From Xestospongia bergquistia (Eukaryota; Porifera; Demospongiae; Haplosclerida; Petrosiidae), in NCBI GenBank assembly GCA_963965975.1, contig OZ014414.1, positions 2,703,501 through 2,767,500 on the forward strand: DNA of 64,000 bases. Direction: 5' to 3'. The translations under genes were made by a program, and so were the position numbers. The notes below the pieces were generated by a model. The model searched no databases. It saw only the letters and a list, made by a program, of their open reading frames with translations, and was not told the DNA's origin. Positions 25,519-38,929 of this stretch are shown in pieces. Each line of letters opens with the position of its first letter. The first letter of the stretch is position 1.

Positions 25519-28500
25519 CTGCATAAAAAGATAGGTGGAAGTCACTGCCACATCAGAAATTTTTAATTTTACAAATACAGTATGCATTAGCTTGTATGTC
25601 TAACAACTTTAACTAAGCTAATATTTGAAAAAGTACATGTAACAATAATGAAGCCTTGTGTAAATTTCAATAATTGTATGGGATAATTTTTTTGTGTATG
25701 AATCCATTGATTTAATGCTTTATTTTGCTCAACCATCTACAATGACAGCCACATTGACCATGAAAAGATCACTCCATTTTCTTTGATGTTGGATACTCTT
25801 TAACATATAATGACAATACATGTACATATGTTAACTCACCTTTAACCAAAAACCATGGTTTCTGACGAGACTCATGAATGTAAGTTGTTTGCGGGGATAC
25901 ACAACATGTTAGTGTATTCTTAGTGTGATCTATACGACAAAAATGACACTTGTCAGAGCATATTTTGCAATAAAAATTCTCATCCACTGTTTGAACACCT
26001 CTCATGTAATGAAAGCTGCCAATAATGGCTTGAATTCCAGCATGAATAGCTGTACGTATGGCAAAACATCTGTTAGATGGGCCAGCATAATATACCTCCA
26101 TCCAGTAAATTGAATCCACTAAAAGAATATAACCAGCATCAATAGATAAAGTGATGGCATTACGATAACGTAGATGTTCATTTGATGCTTCAGCATGTGG
26201 GAGATAGAATCTGGGAAAACCTTGGTAATGTAGAAGGTTTACCATTAATGCAGGGAAAAGACCTTTAGGAAGAGGCTTCATGTCCCAAGACAGAATTAGA
26301 GGGTCAACAACCTTAATAAAAGGAGCTTTCATTGCTTGTGTGAGATCAACAGTTGGAAGAACAGTTGGGATAAAGTACTTCCCTTGTTCAGGAAGGGAGG
26401 CAAAGATAAATAAACTTGTCATCAACTTGAGAAAATCCTTTACTGAAAAATCAGAAGAGAATCCTTGTGATAAATGTGAATTAGGCAATGACAATAAGGT
26501 TTCTTCAAATGTTCCTTGCACTTTTAGTTCTTCATGAGCTCGAGGTTTATTTAGATAAATACCCCTTTTCTCTAACTGATCAACAACGTCAGCAAAAGAG
26601 ATACTGATCAAATCAGAAAGTCGATCAAAGATTGGTTGTGGATGAAGGAACACTACATTAGGTAAGATTTTAGGAAAGTACAGAAAGATGGTCAGGTCAT
26701 GATAATACATCAAGGCTGCTTCTATATCTTCACATTTCATTTGTAAGCTTTTCCCAATCACCAAACATTTAGACTTACTTACAATGCTTGATTTAGATGA
26801 CTTGTGAAGAAGATCCAACTCTAACTGAAAAATGAACCATCTAATAGGAATTTGTGCCTCTATGTAATACTTGCATATTATATTACGAATCCTAGTAGCC
26901 ATTTCAAGCTCTGTGTCACCTCTACCAGTAGTGTTTACAGGAAAAATTACTTCATTCGTAGTTGTACGATGCTTAATTACTTTCCCAAATTTCTCCACAG
27001 TTGCCCAAAGGTGTTCATTTTTTTCTTCTAGAGACTCACCAGTTTTAAGCAATTTATCCAAGAATGTCCCTAATACTATGCAGTAGGGTTCTTGGAAATG
27101 TGTAATATGGATGTTTGGTAACTCAGGAGAATTTACAGATGATAGTGAACGAAATGAAGCTTCAAGAAATTGAAAATTGGTAATTTGTTTTTCAACTGGC
27201 TTACCGATTACATTTCCTTTAACACTAAAGAAGAACTTAGCTTTGTCATCAAGCCTCTCAGTAAGTTTGTGTGTAAGAATATTCACAGAATGATATCGTA
27301 ACAAAGCTGGAGCAATGTCTATAAATGCAGCCTGACCACCAGTATCAACACCATATATCCAATGAGATTGATAAAGCTTTTCAGACTTCTCTACATGAGG
27401 CAAGAGGTTAACAATTTCCTGAGATACAAGAGGATCATATCCTGCTGTGGTTGATGATTCAGAGTCATCACTGTCTGCTGTTTCTTCTTGGTGATCTGTT
27501 GGATGATCACATGATTCCAGCTCTAATGGCTGGTCCACAGGTGTTGCTTCTGATAGTCCATGTTCCTTTACTTCATCTACATGTAGTTCATGATGTCTGA
27601 TGCCATCTTTAACTCCTTGAGTAATCATTTCTTTTAGAGAAGTATAATCTATTTTTGTCCACACATATTTGTCACCTACGGCTGAAGATATGATTTCAAG
27701 ATTTCTTGCTTCATGAGTAGCAACTACTGATGTACTGTCATGATGTTCAGGTGATGGCTCATTGTATAGTAGTTTGAGAAAGGATGATTTGCCAGTTCCA
27801 GGAGCACCTGAGACAGAGAACTTGGACCACTTAGCAGTGACATAACCTTCCTTCATAGCTTTGTCCAGTAACTTCTTGTTAGTACCTAACATGTAATAGA
27901 AACAATATTTCAAAGTTTGATTAAAGTAAACAATTTAATTAAAAAGGATTACATAACACATTATATTGATTAGCCTTCTACAATTTGGTTGCTATAAATT
28001 ATAGATATTATAAAATTTCCAATTCAATCCCTTAGTACTAGCTAGAATATAGTCATTTCCTATTATCTAGTCTAAGAAGTACAAGTACATAACTCTATGT
28101 GAACATGCACAATAGATATAAAACTAAAGAAAGGGATGAGACTTGTGAGTGTGGTTACAATAGGACATAAATTTATGTGGTTACCACACATTTATTATAA
28201 GTGACTGGAGCCATAATTTCAGTAACAAGTACAAACAACATGTTTGCAGTAGCAAGGTATATAATGTTTAAACTTTCATTGATATATATAAAGTTCACAA
28301 AAGCTTATACAATAAAGTTCATATTAAGGTAACAAGGGTACTTGTCTTATATTAATCATTTTTAATAAAATCAGTGGGTGTAATGTTGTGATCATCATTG
28401 AAGCCACTAGTATATTGAATAATGGTCCTGCTAGACATACTCATACACTAAACTTTTCTCTAGTAAAAAAGGTGAGAATCCATATTTACGAATAATTGAT

Positions 28501-31500
28501 ATTAAGGAATATATATGACTTGGACTACAAAATATACCATAGAATGAAGCATTCCAGGATGTAATAAGTATCAAGAGATAGTTGGCATTAACAGATACTA
28601 ATAAGGGCCATCCTAGGATACTAAGTATCAAAAACATAGTATTAAGGGTTACATATACACTGAGCTCAAAATAAACACTTGAATGAACTTCCCAGGATGT
28701 AGTATGTACTAAAAGATATTCAGTATTAAGCAATATATAGGTATGGACTGTGATAGCAGTGTTTAGAGATACATAACTATGCACTGGATTCGTGAATTGA
28801 CCATTCTAGGTTGTACTATAGTTAGTATGAATACTTAGTACTGAAGGAATGTGTATATCTCTTGAGTTGGGGTTATATCAAGATGTACCAGTGATACTTG
28901 GTACTGAGGAACATACATACACTAAACATATCCAGTATCAAGTTTAAGAATACTCAGTGTTGACATTGGTGCAGTCTTAGAGACTACTTATTATACTGGG
29001 ATATATTAGATTGTCAGTTAATACAATTGACAAGATGTTGTAGTACTGGACATCACTCTTTTTTGAAACTAAACATTGGAACAAGTAAGTGAAAACTGTT
29101 TGTTAAAAACAATTATAGGACAGTCTAAATAAATTAATTCACTCACATGAGCATTAGGTTCTAATCTAATACTAATAATTTTATAGGACCTTTGTTAATA
29201 CTCACATTGTTTACTATGATAATATAGTTAGCCCTGGGAAGAAGCTATAATTATTATACTACAATAAATGTCCAGTGTAACAGTTAACATAATGTATTGA
29301 CATATTATATAGAAACTAATTACCTGAATCAGATACTTCAATGTCAGGATTGAGATTAAATAGAAATCTATCAAATGCACCTACATGAATAAATAAATTA
29401 TAGATCCTATCGATAATAATGATGAATTAATTAATAATGACCTAATGTTTGGATACACTAACTACAAATTAATACAGTTAGTAATTATGTTGTTGTTAAA
29501 GTTATATAAAATCAATAAACTATAATTAACTGAATTGTCAGTTCTTTCACTCAAACCTAACATTACATATTTTGGACCACATGTTCTGTATGTATTACAT
29601 AACTCTGATATATCGGTAACTTGTACAATACTATGACTTAATTAATCAATCAGATAGATAATTTCATTTCAGACCAATAAATAACTTATACACCTTACAG
29701 AGAGGTGCATAATTTCTTATACAATCTTTTTTGAGGCTATGATCTCCAAAGTTATCACAATCAATTTGGTTAAGATTGCTGTCTTGTGTTTGGATTTTCT
29801 ACAAATCAGTGAATTTACTATAACAAATATTGTTAAAAGTTGTAGTAATAAATATGTCAGCAATATCAAAATTCAGTCAAGTCAAGACTGTTTTTGTATG
29901 CAAAGACAATGCTTCTGAAAGTGTGAAACAAAGACTGGGATTTAAAGAATAAACTCAGTTGAATGCTGAGTGGGCTGATGGTAAATTACAGTGGTAGTCT
30001 CGCGAGGCCTTCCTTTCTAAGCAAAGAGGGATGGCCTAGCCAGACCAGTTTAGTGGTTCAATTTTGCCATTAAATAGAGTCTAATACATGAAAAAATCTT
30101 TTCCATGAGCTTAAACATTAAACATCATTCATTTTAGAGTATTATCATCTGTTTAGAAGTAACATCTACTGTTACCAAGCCAAGTTGGAATCTCTAGTTA
30201 TTGGTATGATACCTGACTGAACATCAAAGTAAGGGGAAGGGCTAAGAAAGGTTTAATACTTTTGTCATGTATTGTATACAAATGCATAAATAATAAAGTC
30301 AATTTCTTCTACTACAATTAAAATGGTAAGTGTTCCTTTGTTAGCTAAAGCTAACAAGCACACTTAACACATATATTCAAAGCAGCAAATGCAGAAAATC
30401 TCATACAGCAATTGAAATGAAGCAATGTGACTGCTACAAGTCTGTAATACAAGATTCAACACTCGTTTCTCAAAAAAAATAATAATTACTTTGAAATTTG
30501 TTCTGATTTTATCTCTAATAATTCACCTTTAAAATAGTTTCCTTAGGTATTCTATTTCTGACATATCCCTCTATACTTGACAAATGTGTTAACATGTGAT
30601 ATAATGGAGATGACTAAATGTAACAGCCATTTTAAGTACAAGCTCCATGTCTACCTCTAACATGATCAAAAATAATTATAATTCAACATCAAAATTATTA
30701 TATGCAAATCTAATTTGATGTATTTTTAAAATCTGTATGGGAATGAATGATAGGTGTTTATACAATGTTATGGAGATTGCTATGAACAGCACAAGTCTAG
30801 ATTCAAGGATGTTTTATATAGTGTACAGCTTCAGTACATAGTAGTATAATTATCCATAACATCTTTAACTACAACAGTAACTATGAACTAAACAGATAAG
30901 AATCACCATCAAGTTAATATGTTGGTTCAAGTTAATATGTGTGTACATGTTATGAGACATGTTGTTAGATAGACACACCCTAAAAACACAATAAAAGTTC
31001 ATTCTAAATAGCAGTACTATATACTACATGTATGTTGTGATGTAGAAAAATAGCTAATAATAAACTATATCAAACTCTTTGACAATAGAATGATAAAATC
31101 TTGTCTCTCAAAGTTTGCACTATATAGTTTATGGACAGTATTAGCTTATTACTTAATAATAAATTACCTAATTTAAGATGACAATGTATCCTATTAACTA
31201 TCATCTTATTGTCTGGACTTTTCATAGCATTAATCACTCCTTTCCAAGTTACAGAGGATCGTTCAGTACCTTTCCAGATGTTGATGACTTTCTTAAGTTT
31301 GGTTATGTCATCATCCTCACTTTGTTTTAAATCATCCAAATCATTACGACGTACTTGTAATGTTAATCCAATATCATACCATTTGTGTCTAATATCAATT
31401 AATGGACGAAGTAGTTCACGTTCATTAGGAGTCTCCTTTAATATACTGGTAATATCTGAGATAATAACAAAATAATTATTATAACAAACTGTCATATTAT

Positions 31501-34500
31501 AAATTAATTAAATTATCATTTTATGTGTATGTGGTATTGATTAAGTGTTGACAAATGAAAACTTCAATTATTAATAAATGTACATGTAATTGAATACAGA
31601 AAGTTGGAATATAAAATTGTAATTATACTTATACAATTAACTAGGACATCTACATGTACTACTATTCTTCTACTGTTAATAACATTTACTGTTTATCAGT
31701 CAATGACTTCACTGACACTGATATAACAAATGTACTACTTATAATACAATGATTTGTGATTGGGCTATAAATAGAATATGTGGTAAAAGTTTTTAACTAT
31801 ATTGGATATTAAGCATTTTAGGCTGTGGTTTGTTTATGCTAATTATAAATTAGTTGTACATGTGTACATATTAACAAGTAAAGTAGTAATTTGTGTGTGT
31901 ACTGTTGGCATATACTAATATTATTATTGTGAGACAAGTAAAGATGACACTATTACTTACATAATCTTATAATTAATAAACAGTGTAGTAGTAGATCCCT
32001 AGTATTTCTATATCATCCTAGCTTGTTAATTACATGTAATTATTAATAATTTTTTTAAGTCATTATAATGTGAGCATTAAGTGACCCCAATAAATGACTG
32101 ATTTGTAGTGGTTTCTATTTTGATAAGAAACGTAGATAATATTGATAAAGTACATGTATGTGTAAATTTTAAGTTCACTTTAAAAATTATCTTGTAAGTT
32201 TGTTATAATAATATAGAAAGGATATATATTATTATTACTACATGCATATAGTATTTAAAGTGATTTTGATTATTGCAACTTAAACAAACAAAATAAAATA
32301 CTAGCACTCTTTTTCATAGTAAAAAGAGCTAATGCATCATAATATGTCTTTTAATAACAGCAAAGAATCCATGCTTTACTATTTTCTACAGTATATAGAG
32401 ACAATTATATAAACAGTAACTACATCACAGACACAAAGTAGAGTTATTAAACGCAGCCTTTAACCCAGAAATTTACTGAAGGAAAGGATGGGCTCTAATC
32501 TGTTGTGTTAGATACCCTCTTTGTTAACAAGAAAAGTCTAGTAGAGGTTACAATTGATTAACTTCAAATAAGCAATCAGATTTCATTACTAACATTCTGC
32601 CTCATGTGGGTGGTAGGAAGTAGAATTTAAATGTTGTTTATGCTTTGTCATTGAAGTGAAGAAAGTTATTAACCTCGCTGTGCGTGGGCGCATAGCAAGG
32701 TTTACTGTAGTCTGTCAGTGTGTGTGTCTGTTATCTGGGCAAATGGCTTTGAATTGCTTTAACTCAGCAAACACGGCACTGGTAGCCACTTAACTGGAGT
32801 GGATGGTAGCAAAACTTTTGCACTTCTTAAGAATACTGCCAAAAGGGGTGTCAAACGAACAAAAAGTTTTTAAAGTCTGAAAAACCTTTGAAAAAAAGCA
32901 CAGCTTTCAGTGAAGACTAAAAAATTCAAAATCCTATTGTATACAGCTTATGACATTTTCAAAGTTTTTAAAGTGAGAATATTTGCAAAAATACTTCTCT
33001 AGAAAGTTATGACAGTTTTACTAACTTTTGGCAGTTATCTTTGTCGATACATTGAGCGTGAACTAAAAATACTAGCACCATAGTTGTCATTGGGGAATGA
33101 CTAAGAAGTTGGAAAGAATTGGACCTTTTTCAATTAGAGTGCAAAGTACCCAGTAGATGCACTAAATGGCAAAGCTTTGATTGAAGAGAAATGCTGAGTC
33201 ATCAATAATCATCTTGTGCATCACTTGAGATTACGTCACTTGAGGAGGCTAAAGAAAGCCTCTGGATAAGACTGCAGCAAGGTTAAGCACTTTAGTGCAT
33301 TTCATTTTATCATTGTTTTAAGCTAAGACTGTTTTATGACTCTATAAGTCAGTAAATATGGTGTTTTAAAGTATGCAAATCTACAATCATAGCATAAATG
33401 CATCATAAGGGAAAAGTATGCTTCTTCATTTTCACTTATCAAAATTGAAATTCTGATGTGACTTTGCTACACATTTCTAATACATCATTTAATAGGAGGG
33501 TATAGCTGGATAGACTAGATAGACTGGTAACTACCACTTGTACATGTACCAATTAATTGCAATCAATGATAAAGTCATTCCTGAGTTAACCTTTTAACAA
33601 TAAAATAGTCATAATAAAAGTAAAATAGTAAATCATTGACAAAGGCTTTATATTATTATCGACAAATTGAAAGAGTTGGACACTGTTATCAAATGCAGAT
33701 TGCATCAACTTTGCTATGTTATATATAACAGGTTGGTAAGTCTTAAAATTACAGATAAATCAGTCAATATACATATCAAAGCAGAAAGGATTACTGCTTC
33801 TCCTATAGAGATACCTGAGGTCTTCTTAGCTAATCAAGAGTACAAGTGTACATAAGGTGATAGATATGTACCATATAGGCTCTGATAGACATAGGCTCTG
33901 TAAAATATTGGACAAGTTGGCTCCTAGAACTTAGTCATTTTTTGCATTGGTCTTTGATTTTAGATGTGAATAGTAAGAACTGTCATTGTTCTCTCTCTCT
34001 TTTGATTGATCACTTTTTCACATTATTACATTTGGTGATGATGCAAAGTCAGTACTGTGGGCAAATTTGGGAGTATCTCTACCTCCGATCCTTCGCATGA
34101 TAATTGGAGTTCATATATGGAAACTCTGGATTTCTACTTATCTGCTAGTGACATTCATGACCAAGTGAAAAGTCCATTCTTTTCAGTTCCTGTGATGCAG
34201 ATGTACTAGCTCATTCCTAACCTGGCTGATCTGGATCCTTCTTAAAATCTAGCTTACCAAAACATCATTACTACACTATTGCACAAAGCCATTAATTATA
34301 ATCAAAAGATTTTAGTTCAATACATGTGTTCATAAACAAAAAGAGTCAGCACCAAAGCAGTTTACAGATTATGTGACTTTGAATAATTACTCAACATGAT
34401 GTTAAGAAACTGTTTTGTCTGCACTATAAACAATATTAGAATGCTATGACATCTATTTACTGAAGTTTATCTTACCTTCCAAAGCACTGGATATAGCTCA

Positions 34501-37500
34501 AGCTATGGAATCTACTGATAAGGATACCATTGATCTTCAAAAGACCATTGCAAGTCTATCTCCCGTCCATGTTGTAAGCAAGAATACAAAATCATGAGTG
34601 TCTCTACTCCTAAAATTTCACCTATGTGCTATCTATGTGGTAGGCCTCATCTAGGTAATAACTGCGATTTCAAGGAAGTTATTGTTGTTATATCGACATA
34701 AGAGGGGCCATTTGTTTAAAGTCTGTCAAATACAGATCAACTTTAAATAATGCTATTTGTTAACATCTCAAAGACAATCTATCCTGTTACCTTTCCATTA
34801 TCAACTAAAGATATCTACCAAATTTTCAATTTGGGAAGTAATAAATCTGGAGAAAAACCTGTATGAAACTTAACCAATAGAACGTACTGATGCAACTTGA
34901 TACAAGTGCAGCAGTCTCTGTTATCAGTGAATCTACATTAGAAAGCTCTGAACTGAATCACCTCAAATGATTCACAATCTGACACAAAATTAATCACTTG
35001 CACTGGTGAGCAAATCCAAGTGTTACACTGTCTTTGCATCATATGAAAATATAAAAATCAGGTACAAGAAGTAAACCTCCTTGTACTGGCTTCACAATTT
35101 CAATTAGACTGGAAGGAACTTTTCCATACCTCACTTTCCTCTGAACTTCAGCACTTGCTAGAGAGGCATTCTGAATTTTCATTCTGGATCTAGGTTCCAT
35201 TGGTGGTGTTGATTGTTGATATACAAGTTGATCCTAAAGCACAAATTCATTTTCACTAGGCAAAAGTGGCAAAAGTGGAAAGGAGCTGGTCCATCTCACA
35301 TAAGGTGTCATTTCAACCAATCCAATTTCTGAAGGAAGCAGCTCCTATTATTCCAGTGTTGAAAAGTCATGGTGCAGTATGAATCTATGGAGACTATAAA
35401 GTAACAGTTAACCAAGTCCTTTTCTTGGCAAATACCCACTACCTAGACCTATGCTCAAATATGTATTTGTATCCCAGTCATGGAAAAAGCTGTTACTAAA
35501 TTAGATATGGCTCAAGCATACCAACAGCTGCTAGAGAATAAGAAATCCAAAAGAGTATACTAGTTATAGCAGTGTTCACAAAGGTTTATTTCAATACAGA
35601 CTGCTGTTTGGAGTCTTGTCAGCACTGTTTATATCCCAATGCACTATGGACAACATTACTTCAAGATCTGGTTGACATCATGGTAACTAGAATTTGCAAT
35701 ACTGATCACATTTATAAATGGCATCCTGGTAACTGGAATTTCTGATATTGATCACATTAATAGTTTAGAAGAGGTACTGAAGAGCTTAAAGCTGCTGGTT
35801 GTCATCTTGAAAGAGACAAATGCATGTTATATCTCCTCAAGTAGAATACTGCATGGGATATTCAATTGACAAAAAGGGCTCCACCCTATCCAAGAGAACA
35901 TACAAGCCATTCTGGAAGGAACTTTACTCAATTGATATCCCTTTTAGGACTCAAAAATTATTATAAAAAGTTTTTCCAAAAATTATCATCCAAACTAAAT
36001 TCCTTGTATTCTTGACTACAAAAAAATCATCAATGGCAGTGGAGATCTCAAAAAGATAAATCTTTTCAGGAAGCCAAAGAATTACTCATCTCTCCTTGCC
36101 TCTTAGTTCATTTTGATTTAAGGAAGAAGCTAGTTAGTTCTCTTGTGTAATACATCCCCATGGTGCACTTCTTTCTCTGATGACAGTTCTAAATAGCTGA
36201 TTAGTTCACATCTTGCACCCTAGTCCTGGCTGAAAAATTCTCAGTTAGGAGTCGTTAGTATTTGCCTTTGGAGTCAAACGATTCCTTCAAGATTTCTACT
36301 TTAACCATTCACATTGTTGACTAATTGCAAACAATTCATTCATCTGTTAAGTGAAGCCAAAGCAGTTCCTAATATATTCTATGCATAACTTGTGGAGGCA
36401 TAACTCACATCTAGTAAAAGTTGAACTTAACTCAGAGTATCTACAAGTACAAACTCTCCTAGACTCTCCATCAAATGTACCTCTTACAGGTGAAACAATA
36501 TTATTGGATAATTTTGAAGCCTTGATTGTCATTGCTGGTCATACTAAATCATGAACCAGTAAAGATTCAATCCTCTCTCAAGTGAAGTATTATGTTTCTC
36601 AAGGTTAATCTCTCTCGGGTGTATTCAAAGACCTAATAACCCATTTCTGCAGAAAAGATGCAATAAGTATTCAAGACGGTTGTCTCCTCTGGGGATCTCC
36701 TATTATTGTCCCTCCTAGAACTCACATTACATGAGACACACTCTGGTATGTCTAAATTAAAAGCCTTGCTTGCTTGTAATTAAGTTTAGTCAACAGGCAT
36801 GGACTCAGACTTGAAGATAAAGGTTGAACAGAGTCAGATTTGTCAGAAGTATCCTCCAGTACCACTCTACAACTTTGAGAGTGACCTTGCCCTGCATCTA
36901 TAATGATTATGCAGGTCCTTTTATAGGAAATGTTTTTGATTGTAGTTGATGCCTAGTTACAGTTGCTGGATGTCTACATGTTAAGTTCATTACTTTTCAA
37001 ATAAATATTGAGAAATTGAAATAATTTTTTTCTACCCATAGGTAATCAAAAATGATATATTTCAGTTAGTAGTAGTATCTTTACAAGTTCAGATTTTGTA
37101 TAGTTTCTTAATAAAAATGACATCATTCATAGGATATCTGCACATTTCCATCCTCTCACCAATGGTCTAGCTGAAAGAACCATCCAAACCAATAAACAAG
37201 GACTGAAAAGGTTGTTATGCTCTTTTGAATCTCAGTTGTTTGTTTTTTTTGGCGTTTTGATGTAAATATTAAGAACTATCATTGTTTTCTCCTTTTGTTA
37301 ATTGATCCCTTTAATAATATCATAGCTTCTAACAATGCTCATCACATGTCAACTCATACACACAATTATTCAATTTGCATTGGCAAATCCCACTAATTTC
37401 ATCAAAATTAAATATTTGTGGGATCAAATAATATTTTTAACTCCAGAAATTTGTTTCAAAAATTATCTCTCCAAACCTTTGGTATGACAAAAATTTTGAA

Positions 37501-38801
37501 TAATTACGATAATCTCAAACTTTTTCGCAAACATTTTACATAATATAGTGTATTGTCAGTTACATTAAGTGTGTTAATATTCAAATAAATTAAAAGAGGA
37601 GTATAACTCACTTAATTCCATTCAAAAATGATTGTTTACATCAGATTAAATGTGTATAAACTATTAACCTTTTAAATGAAATTCTAATGTTAACTAAAAA
37701 TGACTTCCTAGACACAGGAAAGCTTGTGATATTTAGATTGATTAGTATTGAAAATTTCCTTTTATCGCAAAAACAAAGCTTCTACATTTGAAGAAAAAAA
37801 TTATTGCAGCGCTAAAACAAGTTTGACTATAAAGTTCATACATATGACGACAAACGTTTTGTATTATTTGGAAAGGTCAAAGCAAACTCTTTTTCCATGA
37901 CGTTCACATGACACCCTACAAATTGATCACAATTATTCATAAAAAATGTACAAAATATTTTCGCGTTAAATTAAAATTGATGCAATCACCATCAAATCAC
38001 TTTGAAACCACAAAAATGAGAGTAATGTGACTTTTCAATCAAATTCAACTTGTGTACATTGTGTGTGAACAATGTTGATTCACATTAAATTGAATACACT
38101 TTACAGTAGTAGTCTGAAAACTACAATAATTAATAACCTCATTACTTGATAAAAATAACTTACTCTTACCTGTACTAAGATATTGACGTATCTTATTAGC
38201 TATTGCCTTGTTATCAATAGTAGGACTCTCCATAGCAGATATCACTGTCTCCCAGGTAACAGGGGATAGTTCAGTAGTTGAAAATTTGTCAATGACAGCA
38301 CGGAGTTTATCATTATTATACCACAAGCGGGGTTTTATATTATCCAAAACATTGCGACGTACTTGTAATGATAATCCAATATCATACCATTTGTCACTAA
38401 AATTTAGTAATAGATGGAATAGTTCATACTTTGTAGGAGCCTCCATTAATATACTTGTAATATCTGAGATAACAACAAACAATCTGTCACATCATAAATT
38501 AATTATGCAATTACCTAGGACATCTACATGTACTACTATTCTTCTACTGTTAATAACATTTACTGATTATCATTCAATGACTTAACTGACATTGATATAA
38601 CAACTTTACTATTTATAATACAATGGTTTGTCATTGGGCTATAAATAGAATATGTTCTATAAATTCTGTGTCAAACAAATACTAAATAAAGTGGACATTA
38701 AACAGATTAGGGTGGGGCTAATTATTAATTACTAATACATGGACAGTTATGTTTGTTACTGTCTACAATTATAATGATCATTTACCTGCTGCCATTTTCA
38801 T
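25199..38801 (-). CDS. Gene A: Death-Death-Roc-COR-Death protein (Roco family)
   Basis: A six-exon model on the minus strand: 38801-38786, 38463-38170, 31455-31168, 29380-29324, 27885-25840, 25518-25199. All five introns are GT-AG and phase 1. The joined frame is open and encodes about 1006 aa (1004 from the second ATG). Two death domains (about 6-103 and 104-199) and a 19-residue linker precede a Ras-like Roc GTPase (P-loop GAPGTGKSS 245-253, DTGGQ 399-403, GTFLD 491-495) and a COR domain (LMYYHDLTIFLYFPK near 610). A Cys/His cluster is near 860, and a C-terminal death domain covers about 901-1006. Roc-COR-Death is the order of the C-terminal half of DAPK1. The protein is likely cytosolic and acts in death-fold signalling (inference). 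The intron at 38169-31456 carries an old LTR relic. Extra unrecognised exons cannot be excluded. Confidence 0.8.
25840..27885 (-). CDS. Gene A exon 5: Roc-COR GTPase
   Basis: 2046 nt, phase 1-1. The P-loop GAPGTGKSS, switch-II-like DTGGQ and G4-like GTFLDK are all present, so nucleotide binding looks intact. An acidic, Ser-rich insert (ADSDDSESSTT) lies between P-loop and DTGGQ. FPVNTTGRGDTE precedes the COR segment (ALMYYHDLTIFLYFPK, VVFLHPQPIFDRLSDLI). The C-terminal part carries YCKICSDKCHFC and a later CC pair, a possible zinc site. The exon ends just after KPWFLVK. Confidence 0.85.
28440..29010. repeat. Degenerate intronic minisatellite, unit about 110 bp
   Basis: Variants of CCAGGATGTA..., AAGAGATA.TTGGTATTAA and ATATACACTGAGCTC recur at roughly regular spacing inside the intron between the linker and Roc-COR exons of gene A. 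A shorter version occurs at the matching place in gene B (about 58950-59150). Confidence 0.5.
29324..29380 (-). CDS. Gene A exon 4: short linker
   Basis: 57 nt, phase 1-1, between CATGTAG and GTAATT. It encodes AFDRFLFNLNPDIEVSDS. It is positionally homologous to the 63-nt linker exon of gene B (59559-59497), which supports it as real despite its size. Confidence 0.65.
31168..31455 (-). CDS. Gene A exon 3: death domain 2
   Basis: 288 nt, phase 1-1 (acceptor TTATTATCTCAG, donor GTAATTT). It encodes DITSILKETP, KWYDIGLTLQVRRNDLDDL and SSVTWKGVINAMKSP. It is closer to death domain 1 than to the C-terminal one, which points to tandem exon duplication. Confidence 0.85.
32670..33293. mobile_element. 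Non-autonomous inverted-repeat element in a gene A intron
   Basis: The left end TTAACCTCGCTG and the right end CAGCAAGGTTAA are inverted repeats about 620 bp apart. The left end folds on itself (AACCTCGC...GCAAGGTT). The matching intron of gene B (about 61490) lacks the segment, so it inserted after duplication or was lost there. No coding capacity. Confidence 0.6.
33900..37330 (+). mobile_element. Old Ty3/gypsy-like relic inside a gene A intron
   Basis: A strongly decayed LTR-retrotransposon fossil lying opposite to gene A. Parts still readable: a Gag stretch near 34080 (HDNWSSYMETLDFYL, related to the Gag of the element at 600-4379), a zinc-knuckle region near 34620, reverse transcriptase near 35500 (TKLDMAQAYQQL), RNase H about 36.1-36.3 kb, and integrase near 37140 (AHFHPLTNGLAERTIQ). 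Short matching tracts at about 33950-34020 and 37255-37320 may be LTR remnants. It has dozens of breaks and is far older than the first element. Confidence 0.75.
38170..38463 (-). CDS. Gene A exon 2: death domain 1
   Basis: 294 nt, phase 1 at both ends (acceptor TTATCTCAG, donor GTAAGAG). It encodes DITSILMEAP..., then KWYDIGLSLQVRRNVLD and SPVTWETVISAME, the helix 1-6 pattern of death domains in this family. 98 codons is a normal length. The symmetrical phase makes it a shuffle-able module. Confidence 0.85.
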
Positions 38802-38900
38802 GTAAATATACTCTCTTAGTACTACTTCACAGTGTAGTTAGGAATCACCTGACTTATTAACAAGTGTCAGGTAAGGCTATATATTTTTTTTAAATACCAA
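38700..38900 (-). promoter_or_regulatory. Conserved 5' module of gene A
   Basis: About 165 bases around exon 1 are roughly 93% like 19835-20001 and somewhat less like 62968-63109, clearly more than most of the introns. On the upstream side is an inverted repeat CACCTGAC...GTCAGGT (38846-38872) with a TTAAC core, about 45-75 bases before the ATG. It may be a promoter or 5'-UTR element. No TATA box is evident. Confidence 0.5.
38786..38801 (-). CDS. Gene A exon 1 (start codon exon)
   Basis: ATGAAAATGGCAGCAG then GTAAATG. Either ATG is in frame. The second, with GCA GCA after it, is conserved in all three copies of the module (19925, 38795, 63043) and is the likelier start. The exon leaves one base that combines with the next exon to give Asp (MAAD-). 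Confidence 0.7.
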
Positions 38901-38929
38901 TTGAAAGATCTAAAAAAATACAAAATTTA

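Noticed and set aside
25925-27086. Plus-strand frames opposite the Roc-COR exon of gene A
   Set aside because: Antisense shadows of a strongly supported exon.
28431-28784. 117-codon minus frame
   Set aside because: It lies within the degenerate intronic minisatellite of gene A, and its internal repeats follow the DNA unit.
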